Of a stretch of DNA of 64,000 nt, positions 17,529 to 26,324 are shown in pieces. The notes beneath the pieces are model-generated. The model searched no databases, was not told the origin of the DNA, and saw only the letters and a list, made by a program, of their open reading frames with translations. The position numbers were made by a program, and so were the translations under genes. Source of the stretch: Corynebacterium occultum (GTDB lineage: Bacteria > Actinomycetota > Actinomycetes > Mycobacteriales > Mycobacteriaceae); assembly GCF_009734425.1 (NCBI RefSeq), contig NZ_CP046455.1, forward strand, positions 2,418,001 to 2,482,000. The letters run 5' to 3'. The first letter of the stretch is position 1. Every line of letters starts with the position of its first letter.

Positions 17529-19682
17529 TTAGAGGGTGCAGCTGACGCATCCCTCAATTTCGGTGCCTTCCAGGGCCATCTGGCGCAGGCGGATGTAGTA
17601 CAGGGACTTGATGCCCTTGCGCCAGGCGTAGATCTGGGCCCGGTTGATGTCACGGGTGGTGACGGTGTCCTTGAAGAAGAGGGTCAGGGAGAGACCCTGA
17701 TCGACGTACTTGGTGGCCACCGCATAGGTGTCGATGACCTTCTCGTAGCCGACCTCATAGGCGTCCTGGAAGTAGGCGCGGTTCTCGTTGTCCAGGTGCG
17801 GAGCCGGGTAGTAGACGCGGCCGATCTTACCTTCCTTGCGGATCTCGATCTGGGAGGCGATCGGGTGGATCGAGGAGGTCGAGTTGTTGATGTAGGAGAT
17901 CGAGCCGGTCGGGGGGACCGCCTGGAGGTTGCGGTTGTACAGGCCGTACTTCATGACATCGGCCTTGAGCTGTGCCCAGTCCTCGGCACTCGGGGTCTCG
18001 ATGGAGGACTCAGCGAAGATCTGCTTGACCTTCTCCGTGGTGGGGGCGAACTCAGCCGGATCATAACGGTCGAAGAAGGTCCCGGAGGCGTATTCCGAGG
18101 TCTCGAAGCCGCCGAAGGTGGTGCCACGTTCCCGGGCGATCTTGTTGGAGGCACGGATCGCCTGGTACATGACTGCCGCGAAGTAGGCGTTGGTGAAGTC
18201 CAGGCCTTCCTCCGAGCCATAGTAGATGTGCTCGCGGCCGAGATAACCGTGCAGGTTCATCTGGCCCAGGCCGATGGCGCGGGAGGCTTCATTGCCCACC
18301 CGGATGGAGGGCACGGAGTCGATGGAGGTCTGCTCGGTCACGGCGGTCAGGCCACGGATCGAGGTCTCGATGGTCTGGGCGAAGTCCGGGGAGTCCATCG
18401 TCATGGCAATGTTGAGGGAACCCAGGTTGCAGGAGATGTCCTCACCGATCTCCTCGTAGGTCAGGTCCTCATGGTAGGTGGAGGGCGTGTTGACCTGGAA
18501 GATCTCGGAGCAGAGGTTGGACATGTTGATCCGGCCCTCGATCGGGTTGGCGCGGTTCACGGTGTCCTCGTACATGATGTAGGGGTAACCGGACTCGAAC
18601 TGCACCTCCGCCAGGGTCTGGAAGAACTGTCGGGCGTTGATCTTGGTCTTGCGGATCCGGTCGTCCTCGACCATCTCGTCGTAGAGCTCGGTGACCGAGA
18701 TATCACCGAAGGGCTTGCCGTAGATGCGCTCGACATCATAGGGCGAGAAGAGGTACATGTCGTCGTTGCGACGTGCCAGATCGAAGGTGATGTCGGGGAT
18801 GACCACACCGAGGGAGAGGGTCTTGATGCGGATCTTCTCATCGGCGTTCTCACGCTTGGTGTCCAGGAAGGACATGATGTCCGGGTGGTGGGCGTTGAGG
18901 TAGACCGCGCCGGCACCCTGGCGGGCACCGAGCTGGTTGGCGTAGGAGAAGGAATCCTCCAGCAGCTTCATCACCGGAATGACACCGGAGGACTGGTTCT
19001 CGATCTTCTTGATCGGGGCGCCGGCCTCACGCAGGTTGGAGAGCAGCAGGGCGACACCGCCGCCGCGCTTGGACAGCTGCAGGGCGGAGTTGATGGCGCG
19101 GCCGATGGACTCCATGTTGTCCTCGATGCGCAGCAGGAAGCAGGAGACGGGCTCGCCGCGCTGTGCCTTACCGGAGTTCAGGAAGGTCGGGGTGGCGGGC
19201 TGGAAACGCCCACTCATGATCTCGTCGACGAGGTTCTCGGCGAGCTCCTTATCGCCGGCGGCCAGGGTCAGTGCGACCATGCAGACGCGGTCCTCGAAGC
19301 GCTCCAGGTAGCGGCTGCCGTCGAAGGTCTTCAGGGTGTAGGAGGTGTAGTACTTGTAGGCGCCCAGGAAAGTCTTGAAACGGAACTTGTGTGCGTAGGC
19401 GCGCTTGAAGAGTGCCTTGATGAACTCGAACTCATAGGGCTCGAGGACCTCAGGCTCGTAGTAGTTGTTCTCAACCAGGTAGTTCAGCTTCTCCCGCAGG
19501 TTGTGGAAAAACACGGTGTTCTGGTTGACGTGCTGCAGGAAGTACTGCCGGGCAGCCATCCGGTCCTTGTCGAACTGAATCCGGCCGTCCTCATCGTAGA
19601 GGTTGAGCAGGGCGTTCAGTGCGTGATAGTCCAGATCCATCGGCTTTATGGACTCAACAACAGCGGTTTCCTGGGGAGACAC
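17529..19682 (-). CDS. nrdE: Ribonucleotide reductase class Ib, alpha subunit
   Basis: Catalytic subunit reducing ribonucleoside diphosphates, 717 residues. N-terminal class Ib start without the ATP cone; [16 protein letters not shown] holds an active-site Cys, [13 protein letters not shown] the radical relay Cys, and the tail EGCVSCTL carries the shuttle Cys pair reduced by NrdH. GTG start at 19682 with AAAGGTG upstream. Last gene of nrdH-nrdI-nrdE. Confidence 0.97.
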   Translation of the reverse strand: MSPQETAVVESIKPMDLDYHALNALLNLYDEDGRIQFDKDRMAARQYFLQHVNQNTVFFHNLREKLNYLVENNYYEPEVLEPYEFEFIKALFKRAYAHKFRFKTFLGAYKYYTSYTLKTFDGSRYLERFEDRVCMVALTLAAGDKELAENLVDEIMSGRFQPATPTFLNSGKAQRGEPVSCFLLRIEDNMESIGRAINSALQLSKRGGGVALLLSNLREAGAPIKKIENQSSGVIPVMKLLEDSFSYANQLGARQGAGAVYLNAHHPDIMSFLDTKRENADEKIRIKTLSLGVVIPDITFDLARRNDDMYLFSPYDVERIYGKPFGDISVTELYDEMVEDDRIRKTKINARQFFQTLAEVQFESGYPYIMYEDTVNRANPIEGRINMSNLCSEIFQVNTPSTYHEDLTYEEIGEDISCNLGSLNIAMTMDSPDFAQTIETSIRGLTAVTEQTSIDSVPSIRVGNEASRAIGLGQMNLHGYLGREHIYYGSEEGLDFTNAYFAAVMYQAIRASNKIARERGTTFGGFETSEYASGTFFDRYDPAEFAPTTEKVKQIFAESSIETPSAEDWAQLKADVMKYGLYNRNLQAVPPTGSISYINNSTSSIHPIASQIEIRKEGKIGRVYYPAPHLDNENRAYFQDAYEVGYEKVIDTYAVATKYVDQGLSLTLFFKDTVTTRDINRAQIYAWRKGIKSLYYIRLRQMALEGTEIEGCVSCTL

Positions 19683-19773
19683 GTTTTGGCACCTTTCGAT
19701 GTGCTTTAGAACTTTTAGTGCTTAAGTTATGAGGGCTCAGGGGCGGGGTTTCCGGGGGGATACTCCGGCAATT

Positions 19774-20247
19774 CTAGGAACCACTCACCGACTCTGCCAC
19801 AGCCGGGTCCGCAAGGGGCTCCAGGCCGAGGGCTTCGGCGTTGTCAACCAGGCCGGAGCGGAAGACCCGGACGTCCTCGTCATTGCCCATCAGCTCGAAA
19901 CGGTAGACATAGGGCACCTTGCACTTGGCGGAGATGATCTCCCCGGCCAGCCCGTAATCAGAGCCGAAGTTGGTGTTTCCACCGGCGGCGACCGCCCGGA
20001 TGAAGCTGCGGTTGTGCTCGTTATTGAGGAAACGGATGACCTGGGGCGGCACCGGCCGGGAATTCTGGTGGGTCATACCGGCTCCCCCACCATAGGTGGG
20101 GCAGACAAGAACATAGGGTTCATTGACCACCAGGGGTTCGTCTTCCCGATACAAGGGGATCCGCGCGGCGGGCAGATCCAATTTGTCCACGAAGCGCCGC
20201 GTGTTCTCCGTTACGGAGGAGAAGTACACGACCAACACTTCGATCAC
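19774..20247 (-). CDS. nrdI: Flavodoxin-like NrdI
   Basis: FMN protein that supplies oxidant for assembly of the Mn-tyrosyl radical in NrdF. 157 residues. [17 protein letters not shown] is the phosphate-binding loop, CPTYGGG and [13 protein letters not shown] shape the flavin site. GTG start at 20247. Lies between nrdH and nrdE, 90 nt before nrdE. Confidence 0.95.
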   Translation of the reverse strand: MIEVLVVYFSSVTENTRRFVDKLDLPAARIPLYREDEPLVVNEPYVLVCPTYGGGAGMTHQNSRPVPPQVIRFLNNEHNRSFIRAVAAGGNTNFGSDYGLAGEIISAKCKVPYVYRFELMGNDEDVRVFRSGLVDNAEALGLEPLADPAVAESVSGS

Positions 20248-20298
20248 TTCCCTTCAACTGAGAAAACCGCCCGAAAATCAAGCGGCGGCGTGGGGGGT

Positions 20299-20354
20299 GG
20301 GGACAGCAGGTAGCAGGTGCTTGGCGACGCCCCGCGGCTGCCGCAGCTGTCCCC
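20299..20354 (-). other. Stem-loop in the nrdH-nrdI spacer
   Basis: GGGGACAGC and GCTGTCCCC (9 bp, perfect) enclose a GC-rich loop that itself contains CGGC-AG-CCGC-type pairing. Within an operon this may cause processing or partial termination, making nrdH more abundant than nrdIE. Confidence 0.45.
20319..20331 (+). repeat. 13-bp intergenic repeat, copy 3 (two mismatches)
   Basis: GCTTGGCGACGCC inside the loop of the nrdH-nrdI stem-loop; two bases differ from the consensus and the CC run after it is kept. The weakest member. Confidence 0.3.
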
Positions 20355-20392
20355 GGGGTCCGGATCAGGCTCCGGCGCGGGGTGGCGTGACT

Positions 20393-20626
20393 TTAGGCGG
20401 CCTGGGTGGCCAGCTCGCGGATGCGCTCCGGGCGGAAGCCAGACCAGTGCTTGCCGTTGACCTCAACGACCGGGGCCTGGAGGTAACCGAGGGCCAGGAC
20501 ATAGTCACGGGCCTCATCGTCAAGGCTGATGTCGACGGCCTCGTACTCAAGGCCGGCGCGATCCAGTGCCTTCTTGGTGGCGTTGCACTGCATGCAGGCG
20601 GGCTTGGTGTAGAGAGTGATTGCCAT
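20393..20626 (-). CDS. nrdH: Glutaredoxin-like redoxin NrdH
   Basis: 77-residue electron donor to NrdE, reduced by thioredoxin reductase. The active site is the expected C-x-x-C (KPACMQCNATKKALD), and the C-terminal WSGFRPERI is the NrdH signature. First gene of the operon; two NrdR boxes lie upstream. Confidence 0.96.
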   Translation of the reverse strand: MAITLYTKPACMQCNATKKALDRAGLEYEAVDISLDDEARDYVLALGYLQAPVVEVNGKHWSGFRPERIRELATQAA

Positions 20627-20759
20627 GGGTGATTCCGTCCTCTGGTTAGCGCTGGGGCACTGAGTAATTCCGGCCAGGAAATGTTTGAGTGGTATCGGCA
20701 GACTTCAAGTTCAGCGGCTATTCCGCAGGTTCTGCCGTACCTTCCTGGCGACACATCCG

Positions 20760-20775
20760 ACACTATACTTTGTGC
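20760..20775. promoter_or_regulatory. NrdR box 1
   Basis: ACACTATACTTTGTGC fits the NrdR box pattern (ACAC-AT-rich core-GTGT). Together with the next box it lies 134-181 nt before nrdH. Confidence 0.7.
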
Positions 20776-20791
20776 CCAGTTACCGCAAACG

Positions 20792-20807
20792 ACACTACAT
20801 GTAGTAG
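20792..20807. promoter_or_regulatory. NrdR box 2
   Basis: ACACTACATGTAGTAG, 32 bp from box 1, i.e. three helical turns, the paired arrangement NrdR is known to require. Expected to repress nrdHIE when ATP/dATP signals sufficient dNTPs. Confidence 0.7.
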
Positions 20808-21033
20808 TTACACCGATGGAATTCCCAGGATGACAGCCGGCCCGGGACTACATCTAGCCCCTGCCTCAGAGACCTCCCCGGAGCCTTGAAATAACAATCC
20901 TGTCATTTCCGCAGGAACGCGGATTTCCCGTTATCCAATCGTTATATTACCCCGCCAACCCCCCTGTCGATAAGGCATTGCCAAGCGCACAGGAGTGCGG
21001 AGTGTGAACCCCTGAGGACCCCCAGGCAAGCCG
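20808..21033. other. Remainder of the nrdH-rpmJ gap
   Basis: No gene is supported. An A/T-rich tract at about 20890-20950 (GTTATATTAC) could hold a promoter for nrdHIE. Confidence 0.3.
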
Positions 21034-21067
21034 AAAGCCACCCACCCCAAAAAGGGATGGATGGCTT
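21034..21067 (-). terminator. Imperfect hairpin after rpmJ
   Basis: AGCCACCCACCC against GGGATGGATGGCT around an A-rich loop, 18 nt after the rpmJ stop. Confidence 0.5.
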
Positions 21068-21084
21068 AGGGGGAAACCGTTATC

Positions 21085-21207
21085 TTAACCCTGACGGGCC
21101 TTGAAACGCGGCTCCTTCTTGTTGATCACGAAAACCTTACCGTGGCGACGCACAACCTGGGCGCCCGGCTTGTTCTTCAGCGACCGAAGTGACTTACGAA
21201 CCTTCAT
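21085..21207 (-). CDS. rpmJ: 50S ribosomal protein L36
   Basis: A 40-residue protein beginning [19 protein letters not shown] and ending EPRFKARQG. It is the zinc-free type of L36: the Cys ligands of the C+ form are absent. Corynebacteria carry such a stand-alone C- paralogue, often linked to zinc limitation. AAAGGAG ribosome site upstream of ATG 21207. Confidence 0.95.
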   Translation of the reverse strand: MKVRKSLRSLKNKPGAQVVRRHGKVFVINKKEPRFKARQG

Positions 21208-21408
21208 CGGGCGCTCCTTTCTTTCTGCGCGAAGTTGAATCTTGCGACTGGGTTAACTTTTCATTGGCCTATGACTCGAGTCCGGATAAATCCGGCGAAT
21301 TCACAGCCATGACACGAGGGGAAATGTTACCCCAGCTCACCCCAAAACCACAAAAGCCCTTTTCCTTCACCCGGCGAAGCGCCGGAAATACTCATCTAGA
21401 GTGGGTAC

Positions 21409-22248
21409 ATGTCTGCTCACTCTGACTCACTCCAGTCCCAGATCATCGCCGCCCTCCACGTCCGACCTGACATAGATCCGGGCGAGGAGGTGTCCACCCG
21501 GGTGCGCTTCCTCGCCGACTATCTCCGCAGCACCGGACTGCAGGGCTTCGTCCTGGGCATCTCCGGTGGGCAGGACTCGACCCTGGCTGGCCGACTGGCA
21601 CAGCTGGCGGTGGAACAGATCCGGGCGGAGGGCGGCCAGGCTGCGTTCTGGGCGGCGCGTCTGCCGCATGGGGTGCAGGCTGATGAGGATGATGCCCGTC
21701 AGGCTCTGAAGTTCATCAACCCCGACCATGAGGCCACGGTCAATGTCCAGACCGCCACCACCGCCATCGCCGGCGAGGTGGCCGCCACCCTCGACCAACC
21801 GACCCTGGGGGATTTCAACCGGGGCAATGTCAAGGCCCGCCAACGGATGATCGCCCAGTACGCCCTGGCCGGGGAAAAGGGACTGCTGGTGATCGGCACC
21901 GATCATGCCGCCGAGAACCTCACCGGATTCTTCACCAAACATGGCGATGGCGCTGCGGACCTGACGCCCCTGGCCGGGCTGAACAAGCGCCAGGGCGTGG
22001 CGTTGCTGCGCCACCTCGGTGCCCCGGCGCCGCTCTGGGAGAAGGTGCCCACCGCCGATCTGGAGGATGATCGCCCCGCCCTGCCCGATGAGGTCGCCCT
22101 CGGGGTCTCCTATGAGCACATCGATGACTACCTCGAAGGCAGAGAGGTGCCCCCCGCCGCCCGGGAGCGGTTGGAGCACCTCTGGCGGATCGGACAGCAC
22201 AAGCGGCACCTGCCAGCTGCCCCGCAGGACAGCTGGTGGCGCGCCTAG
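21409..22248 (+). CDS. nadE: Ammonia-dependent NAD synthetase
   Basis: Final step of NAD synthesis (NaAD + NH3 + ATP). 279 residues without a glutaminase domain. The ATP-pyrophosphatase P-loop SGGQDS is at 52-57; [29 protein letters not shown] and GLNKRQG are family motifs. ATG 21409 follows TAGAGT by 7 nt, so it may be leaderless. It shares its last four bases with the convergent downstream gene. Confidence 0.95.
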   Translation: MSAHSDSLQSQIIAALHVRPDIDPGEEVSTRVRFLADYLRSTGLQGFVLGISGGQDSTLAGRLAQLAVEQIRAEGGQAAFWAARLPHGVQADEDDARQALKFINPDHEATVNVQTATTAIAGEVAATLDQPTLGDFNRGNVKARQRMIAQYALAGEKGLLVIGTDHAAENLTGFFTKHGDGAADLTPLAGLNKRQGVALLRHLGAPAPLWEKVPTADLEDDRPALPDEVALGVSYEHIDDYLEGREVPPAARERLEHLWRIGQHKRHLPAAPQDSWWRA

Positions 22249-22523
22249 CTGTTGCGCAGGGCGTCGATAAGCTCCTGCTTGTTCATCGTGGAGCGGCTTT
22301 CGATCTCTAGCTCGCGGGCACGTTCCTTGAGTTCCTCAACAGTCCAGTCATCATAGGAGCCGGCCTCACCGCCTTTGCGGCCCACCTCCTCCCGGGAGGT
22401 CTTGGCTGCCGCATTGGCTATCCTGGCGGCCTTGCCCTTGCTGGCACCATCCTCCCGCAGCTCTTCGTAGAGCTCCTTGTCCTTGACGCTCGGTCCGGGA
22501 TCTTCCTTCTTCTTCTCGGCCAT
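22245..22523 (-). CDS. Small Rho-N-domain protein (DUF7218-like)
   Basis: 92 residues, highly charged. The N-terminal half ([25 protein letters not shown]) resembles the plasmid-stabilisation/ChaB-like DUF7218 helix pair; the C-terminal [16 protein letters not shown]...LIDALRN is a Rho N-terminal/SAP-like helix-extension-helix that can bind nucleic acids. ATG 22523. Function not established. Overlaps the end of nadE tail to tail by 4 nt. Confidence 0.8.
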   Translation of the reverse strand: MAEKKKEDPGPSVKDKELYEELREDGASKGKAARIANAAAKTSREEVGRKGGEAGSYDDWTVEELKERARELEIESRSTMNKQELIDALRNS

Positions 22524-22579
22524 GCTGTTCCACCTCACTGGGAGATCTGGGGGGTTCCCGTTAACGATGAGGATACCCC

Positions 22580-23335
22580 TCAACCAGGGAGCAACTCCAG
22601 GGTTTTCCGGGCCGCGTTCATGAGCGCCGGGGCATAACCCGCCCCGTGGGTCAGGGTATGCACCGCCAGGGGGTGCAACTGATGCACCGCAGTGAACTCC
22701 AACCACCCCGCGGGCAGGGCGGTGATCTCCTGATACCCGGCGCGGATCTCAGCCAGATGAGGTGCGCCGAAGAGGTCGAGCATCGCCAGGTCGGTCTGGG
22801 GGTGCCCGCCGTGCGCGGCCGGGTCGATGAACACCGGCCCCTGTTCCCCGAAGAGCAGGTTGCCGGCCCAGAGGTCACCGTGGATCCGGGCCGGGGTGAT
22901 GTCCCACTCCCCCGTGCTTATCGACGTCGCAGCCCGCTCCACCAGCTCCAGCCCGGCTGGGCTGAGGTTGCCGCGCCGCTGCGCGGCCCGGGCGAAGGGC
23001 AGCACGCGCTGCTGCGCATAGAACTGCCCCCAGTGTGCGGTGGGGGTGCACTCCTGGCGTTGAGTGCCGATATAGTTCGGCCCCTCCCAGCCGGCGGGTG
23101 GGCTACCGAAGGCAGGCGCCCCGGCGCGGTGGATCAGGGCCAGTTCCCGGCCTGCCCGGCGGGCGGCCTCTGGGCTGGGGCGCACCGTATGGATATTGAT
23201 GGTCTCCAGGCAGTTTCCGGTCACCGCATGAACCCTGGCCACCGCTTCACTGGCTTCCCTCAGCCAGCGCAGTCCGGCGGCCTCAGCTTCAGCTGAGTGG
23301 GGCTCAGCTGGACATTTGCGGAAGGTCTCGACCAT
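22580..23335 (-). CDS. Fructosamine kinase family protein
   Basis: Phosphorylates sugar or ribulose adducts on protein amines, aiding deglycation. 251 residues with a protein-kinase-like fold: catalytic loop RIHGDLWAGNLLF, metal-binding FIDPAAHGG and DLAMLDLFG. The N-terminal nucleotide-binding lobe is shorter than usual and lacks a clear Gly-rich loop, as in several actinobacterial members. Confidence 0.85.
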   Translation of the reverse strand: MVETFRKCPAEPHSAEAEAAGLRWLREASEAVARVHAVTGNCLETINIHTVRPSPEAARRAGRELALIHRAGAPAFGSPPAGWEGPNYIGTQRQECTPTAHWGQFYAQQRVLPFARAAQRRGNLSPAGLELVERAATSISTGEWDITPARIHGDLWAGNLLFGEQGPVFIDPAAHGGHPQTDLAMLDLFGAPHLAEIRAGYQEITALPAGWLEFTAVHQLHPLAVHTLTHGAGYAPALMNAARKTLELLPG

Positions 23336-23345
23336 GGGGAGAACT

Positions 23346-23771
23346 TTAGTAGCGCTCCGGCTCCTCGGCGATGGGGAAGGAACGACCGCTGATCTCCGTG
23401 GCGCTGATACGCACGTAGTTGTACTTCAGGGTCGGTGCCCAGGGCTTCAGCGGAAGGGAGTCCGCGAAGTGGATGTCCGCTGCGGAGGTGAGGATCTCAG
23501 CCTTACCCTTGACCACCACGGACCAGGCGAAACCATCCTTGACCTCATCTGCCTCGAAGAGCACATCGGGGTTGAGGTTGACGGTGAAGAGCTTATTGCC
23601 CTCGGCGGTACGCAGGTAGATGCGTCCCTCATCATCGAGGACGTAGTTCACCGGGAAGATGTCCATGTCCTCGCTGCGGCGCACCACGATGCGGCCCAGC
23701 TCCACGGAGCCCAACTTCGCACGGCATTCTTCGGGGGTCAGCTTCTGGAAAACAGCGTCATTGGTAGTCAT
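23346..23771 (-). CDS. Pyridoxamine 5'-phosphate oxidase-like flavin/F420 protein
   Basis: 141-residue split beta-barrel protein (PPOX class). Opening LTPEECRAKLGSVELGRIVV, FPVNYVLDDEGRIYLRTAEG and WSVVVKGKAEIL are typical of actinobacterial F420/FMN-binding members of this class. Enzymatic substrate unknown. Lies ten bases upstream of the fructosamine kinase start, so probably an operon. Confidence 0.85.
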   Translation of the reverse strand: MTTNDAVFQKLTPEECRAKLGSVELGRIVVRRSEDMDIFPVNYVLDDEGRIYLRTAEGNKLFTVNLNPDVLFEADEVKDGFAWSVVVKGKAEILTSAADIHFADSLPLKPWAPTLKYNYVRISATEISGRSFPIAEEPERY

Positions 23772-23990
23772 ACCTCTATTATCCCCCTTTCCGCAGGTCT
23801 GGGGGAGATTTCCGGAACACCACCCACCGGCCTGAGGGTCACTGCAGGGCAGATCTCCCCGTTGCAGGGGAAAAGGTGAGGGAGTTCACGGAAGGTTCGG
23901 GGTGGTTTTGGGCACCTCATCTTCACCGCGGGTTGCAGCGGGATCGGGGCAGGAATTACCCACCCGCCCTTTTTCCCTTAACCTGGCCAC

Positions 23991-24749
23991 ATGATTGCGC
24001 AGATCCGTCGCGTCGCACAGCGCGCCACCCTCTTCTCCCAGATCCGTCAGGAAATCTTCCAGGAATGGCTCACTGAGCAGCTGGGTGACTACAACTACTT
24101 CATCGACCTGGACCAGCAGGCCTGCTCCTTCAACAGTAAGGAGCACAGCCCCACCGGCACCACCGAGATCCTCAGCGAGCCTTTCCTCCTGGCCACCATC
24201 GCCGTGGATCCGCCCACCCTGCGCTGGGGTTTCGCTGAGGCGCATGAGTCGGAGACCGGGCCGAACCCGGCGGCCCGGGGGATCCGCCAATTCGGCCTGC
24301 AGCAGAATCTCGAGGCTTTCAGCACCCCGGAATTCTCACATGAGCTCACTTCTAAGTCTTCGGATCCGGAGGAACTGAAGGCGCAGCTGAGCGCCCTGGG
24401 CGATGATCTGGGGCAGGGCGCGGTGGAGATCTTCGGTCCAGCCATTCTCTATTCCGTGGTTCCCACCGGCACCGCCGGTTCCTGCGCGGTTTATCTGCAC
24501 AGCAACTTCTCCCAGAACCCGCCGGGCACCGAGTTCGGGGATGTGGTTACCAGGCTGCCCCGGCTGCTCCCCGACTGTGATGACATCGGCTGGTCCCTGG
24601 CGGGGCTGTCGCATCTGTTGGGCTGGCGTTTCGAGGCGCTCCCCTCCCCCGACACCTGGTTGCTGGTCAGCGAGGATGCTCAGCTTCTGCAGATCGGGGT
24701 GGAGTATGACGAGCAGGGCCAGCTGAACAATATTCAGCTGAAATCCTGA
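23991..24749 (+). CDS. Hypothetical protein (DUF6882-like)
   Basis: 252 residues, soluble, acidic, no signal peptide or membrane segment. The first half has TEILSEPFLLATIAVDPPTLRWGFAE-type sequence resembling DUF6882 proteins, with conserved Trp and aromatic residues; the second half (LPDCDDIGWSLAGLSHLLGW) could be a second copy of an alpha-beta unit. I do not know a function. ATG 23991, no clear ribosome site. Confidence 0.65.
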   Translation: MIAQIRRVAQRATLFSQIRQEIFQEWLTEQLGDYNYFIDLDQQACSFNSKEHSPTGTTEILSEPFLLATIAVDPPTLRWGFAEAHESETGPNPAARGIRQFGLQQNLEAFSTPEFSHELTSKSSDPEELKAQLSALGDDLGQGAVEIFGPAILYSVVPTGTAGSCAVYLHSNFSQNPPGTEFGDVVTRLPRLLPDCDDIGWSLAGLSHLLGWRFEALPSPDTWLLVSEDAQLLQIGVEYDEQGQLNNIQLKS

Positions 24750-24847
24750 GCCGGTTCAGCTGCTGAGCCATATCTGAGACGTTCATGCTGCCCTCACTTC
24801 GAGTGGCGGCAGCGTGAATGGGGCCGGGTCGAAGGGCCTGACAATGA

Positions 24848-24895
24848 GAAAACCTCCACCCCTGGATCTCTCTAAGATCCGGAGTGGAGGTTTTC
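24848..24895. terminator. Terminator between hypothetical gene and tRNA-Ala
   Basis: A 12-bp perfect outer stem (GAAAACCTCCAC with GTGGAGGTTTTC) plus an inner GGATCT-AGATCC stem. It serves the convergent hypothetical gene and the tRNA-Ala unit. Confidence 0.8.
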
Positions 24896-24903
24896 CCTAT
24901 CCG

Positions 24904-24976
24904 TGGAGCTAAGGGGATTCGAACCCCTGACCCCCACACTGCCAGTGTGGTGCGCTACCAGCTGCGCCATAGCCCC
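24904..24976 (-). tRNA. tRNA-Ala(GGC), copy 1
   Basis: 73-nt cloverleaf; acceptor GGGGCTA with TAGCTCC plus discriminator A, anticodon loop CTGGCAG giving GGC. CCA is not encoded. Identical in sequence to the copy at 25017. Confidence 0.97.
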
Positions 24977-25016
24977 TTATTTAATTTGTGTGACCCACCA
25001 TGAATGGAGATCACAG

Positions 25017-25089
25017 TGGAGCTAAGGGGATTCGAACCCCTGACCCCCACACTGCCAGTGTGGTGCGCTACCAGCTGCGCCATAGCCCC
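25017..25089 (-). tRNA. tRNA-Ala(GGC), copy 2
   Basis: Same 73-nt sequence as copy 1, 40 nt upstream in transcription. Different flanks show a true tandem duplication rather than an assembly echo. Confidence 0.97.
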
Positions 25090-25298
25090 TTGAAACAACT
25101 CCTATGAAGATACACGTAGACTTCAATACACACCAAATCCGCTGGTAGAAGTCCTGCCGGTGAGTAGGGGCCGGAATGCTCCGGGGAGGGCGAACAACCC
25201 CTGCCCCCACCGCTGGCTCCGAAACTTTTCGCGGAGATTTTCGACTCTCCCCGGGGGCCCTCCCCCAGACCCTCACCAATGACGACCCGAGCAGAAAA

Positions 25299-25344
25299 AC
25301 CGGGGGTCCCTGCACCAGCTGTCGCCGACCCGAGGACCCCCGGT
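25299..25344 (-). terminator. Terminator after the DsbA-like gene
   Basis: ACCGGGGGTCC (25299-25309) pairs with GGACCCCCGGT (25334-25344); on the minus strand TTTTCTGC follows. Confidence 0.75.
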
Positions 25345-25364
25345 ATCTCCCCGAGAGGTGGGAA

Positions 25365-26090
25365 TTAACCCTGCTTGGCGATCTCCACCCAGGCCTGAAT
25401 GTTGTCCTCGGCAATGTCCTTGCCATCCTGGAGGACCCGCGGGGAGGAGAGCGATCCGGTCTCCTCCTGCAGGTAGGTGCCGTTGGCATCACCGATGGTG
25501 GCGGCCTGCTCCATGAACTCACCGTTCTCGATGGCGCTGACAACCTCCTCGGAGGCACCCATGGCGCCGGCCGCAGCAGCATAATCCTCATCGCTCCACT
25601 GGTTGGCGATCTCGCTCTGCTCCTCCAGCAGGAGGCTGCGGTAGTTCCAGTAGAGGTCGGCGTCACCGTACTCCAGGGTGGCCAGGGAAGCAGCCAAGGC
25701 GCGGTGGGAGTTACCGCTGGCATTGTCACGATCCAGGAAGTGCAGCGGCTGGACATGAACCACCAGCTCACCACCCTCGACAGCATCCTTCATCTGCCCG
25801 TCAGTGGCGATCGCCAGCTGGGAGCAGTAGGAGCAGCTGAAGTCCTCGAAGAGGTTGGCGGAAGGGGTGCCCTCAGTGGCGGAGTCCGCCTTGAGGATGA
25901 CTGCATCACCATCCAGTTCCGCCTCGAACTGCACATCCTGGAACTCACGCTCAGCGATCCATTCCGTCTTGGCATCCTTACCGGAGTAGACGATATAGCC
26001 GACGACGATGACCGCGATGACCAGAACGGCCACGATCGCCCAGATGAACCCGTTGCTCTTCTCATTGGGCGACTTGATCTTGTTACTCAC
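25365..26090 (-). CDS. Membrane-anchored DsbA-like thiol oxidoreductase
   Basis: 241 residues from GTG 26090. One membrane anchor at residues 15-35, then an extracytoplasmic thioredoxin fold with the redox motif C86-S-Y-C89 (FEDFSCSYC). A helical insertion and a C-terminal cis-Pro-like SSPRVL are in place, as in mycobacterial DsbA-type proteins. It probably oxidises or isomerises exported proteins. An in-frame ATG at 26132 would add 14 residues; the GTG has AAGGTG just upstream. Confidence 0.87.
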   Translation of the reverse strand: MSNKIKSPNEKSNGFIWAIVAVLVIAVIVVGYIVYSGKDAKTEWIAEREFQDVQFEAELDGDAVILKADSATEGTPSANLFEDFSCSYCSQLAIATDGQMKDAVEGGELVVHVQPLHFLDRDNASGNSHRALAASLATLEYGDADLYWNYRSLLLEEQSEIANQWSDEDYAAAAGAMGASEEVVSAIENGEFMEQAATIGDANGTYLQEETGSLSSPRVLQDGKDIAEDNIQAWVEIAKQG

Positions 26091-26324
26091 TGTGCACCTT
26101 GCTGTCTCTCGGTTCTGGGGGTGGGGGTTCAATTCCCTTCCTGCCCCGGGGAATTGCTCCCCTTATGATTCAACGTTTCCGACTTTATCCGATTTAATGG
26201 CCACGTCACAGATCAGAAAGACGCAATCCCGGCCACCACCTGGGTAACCGGGATCCGCCATCCCACCATCATCCTCGACCGGCCCCTCACACCAGAGGCA
26301 TCGGGCCAGCTGAGCCGGGGGGTT

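Noticed and set aside
22260..22272. Coding copies of the 13-bp repeat (22260-22272 and 35263-35275)
   Set aside because: Both encode Leu-Ile-Asp-Ala in frame in conserved proteins, so they are explained by the coding sequence and were not counted as family members.
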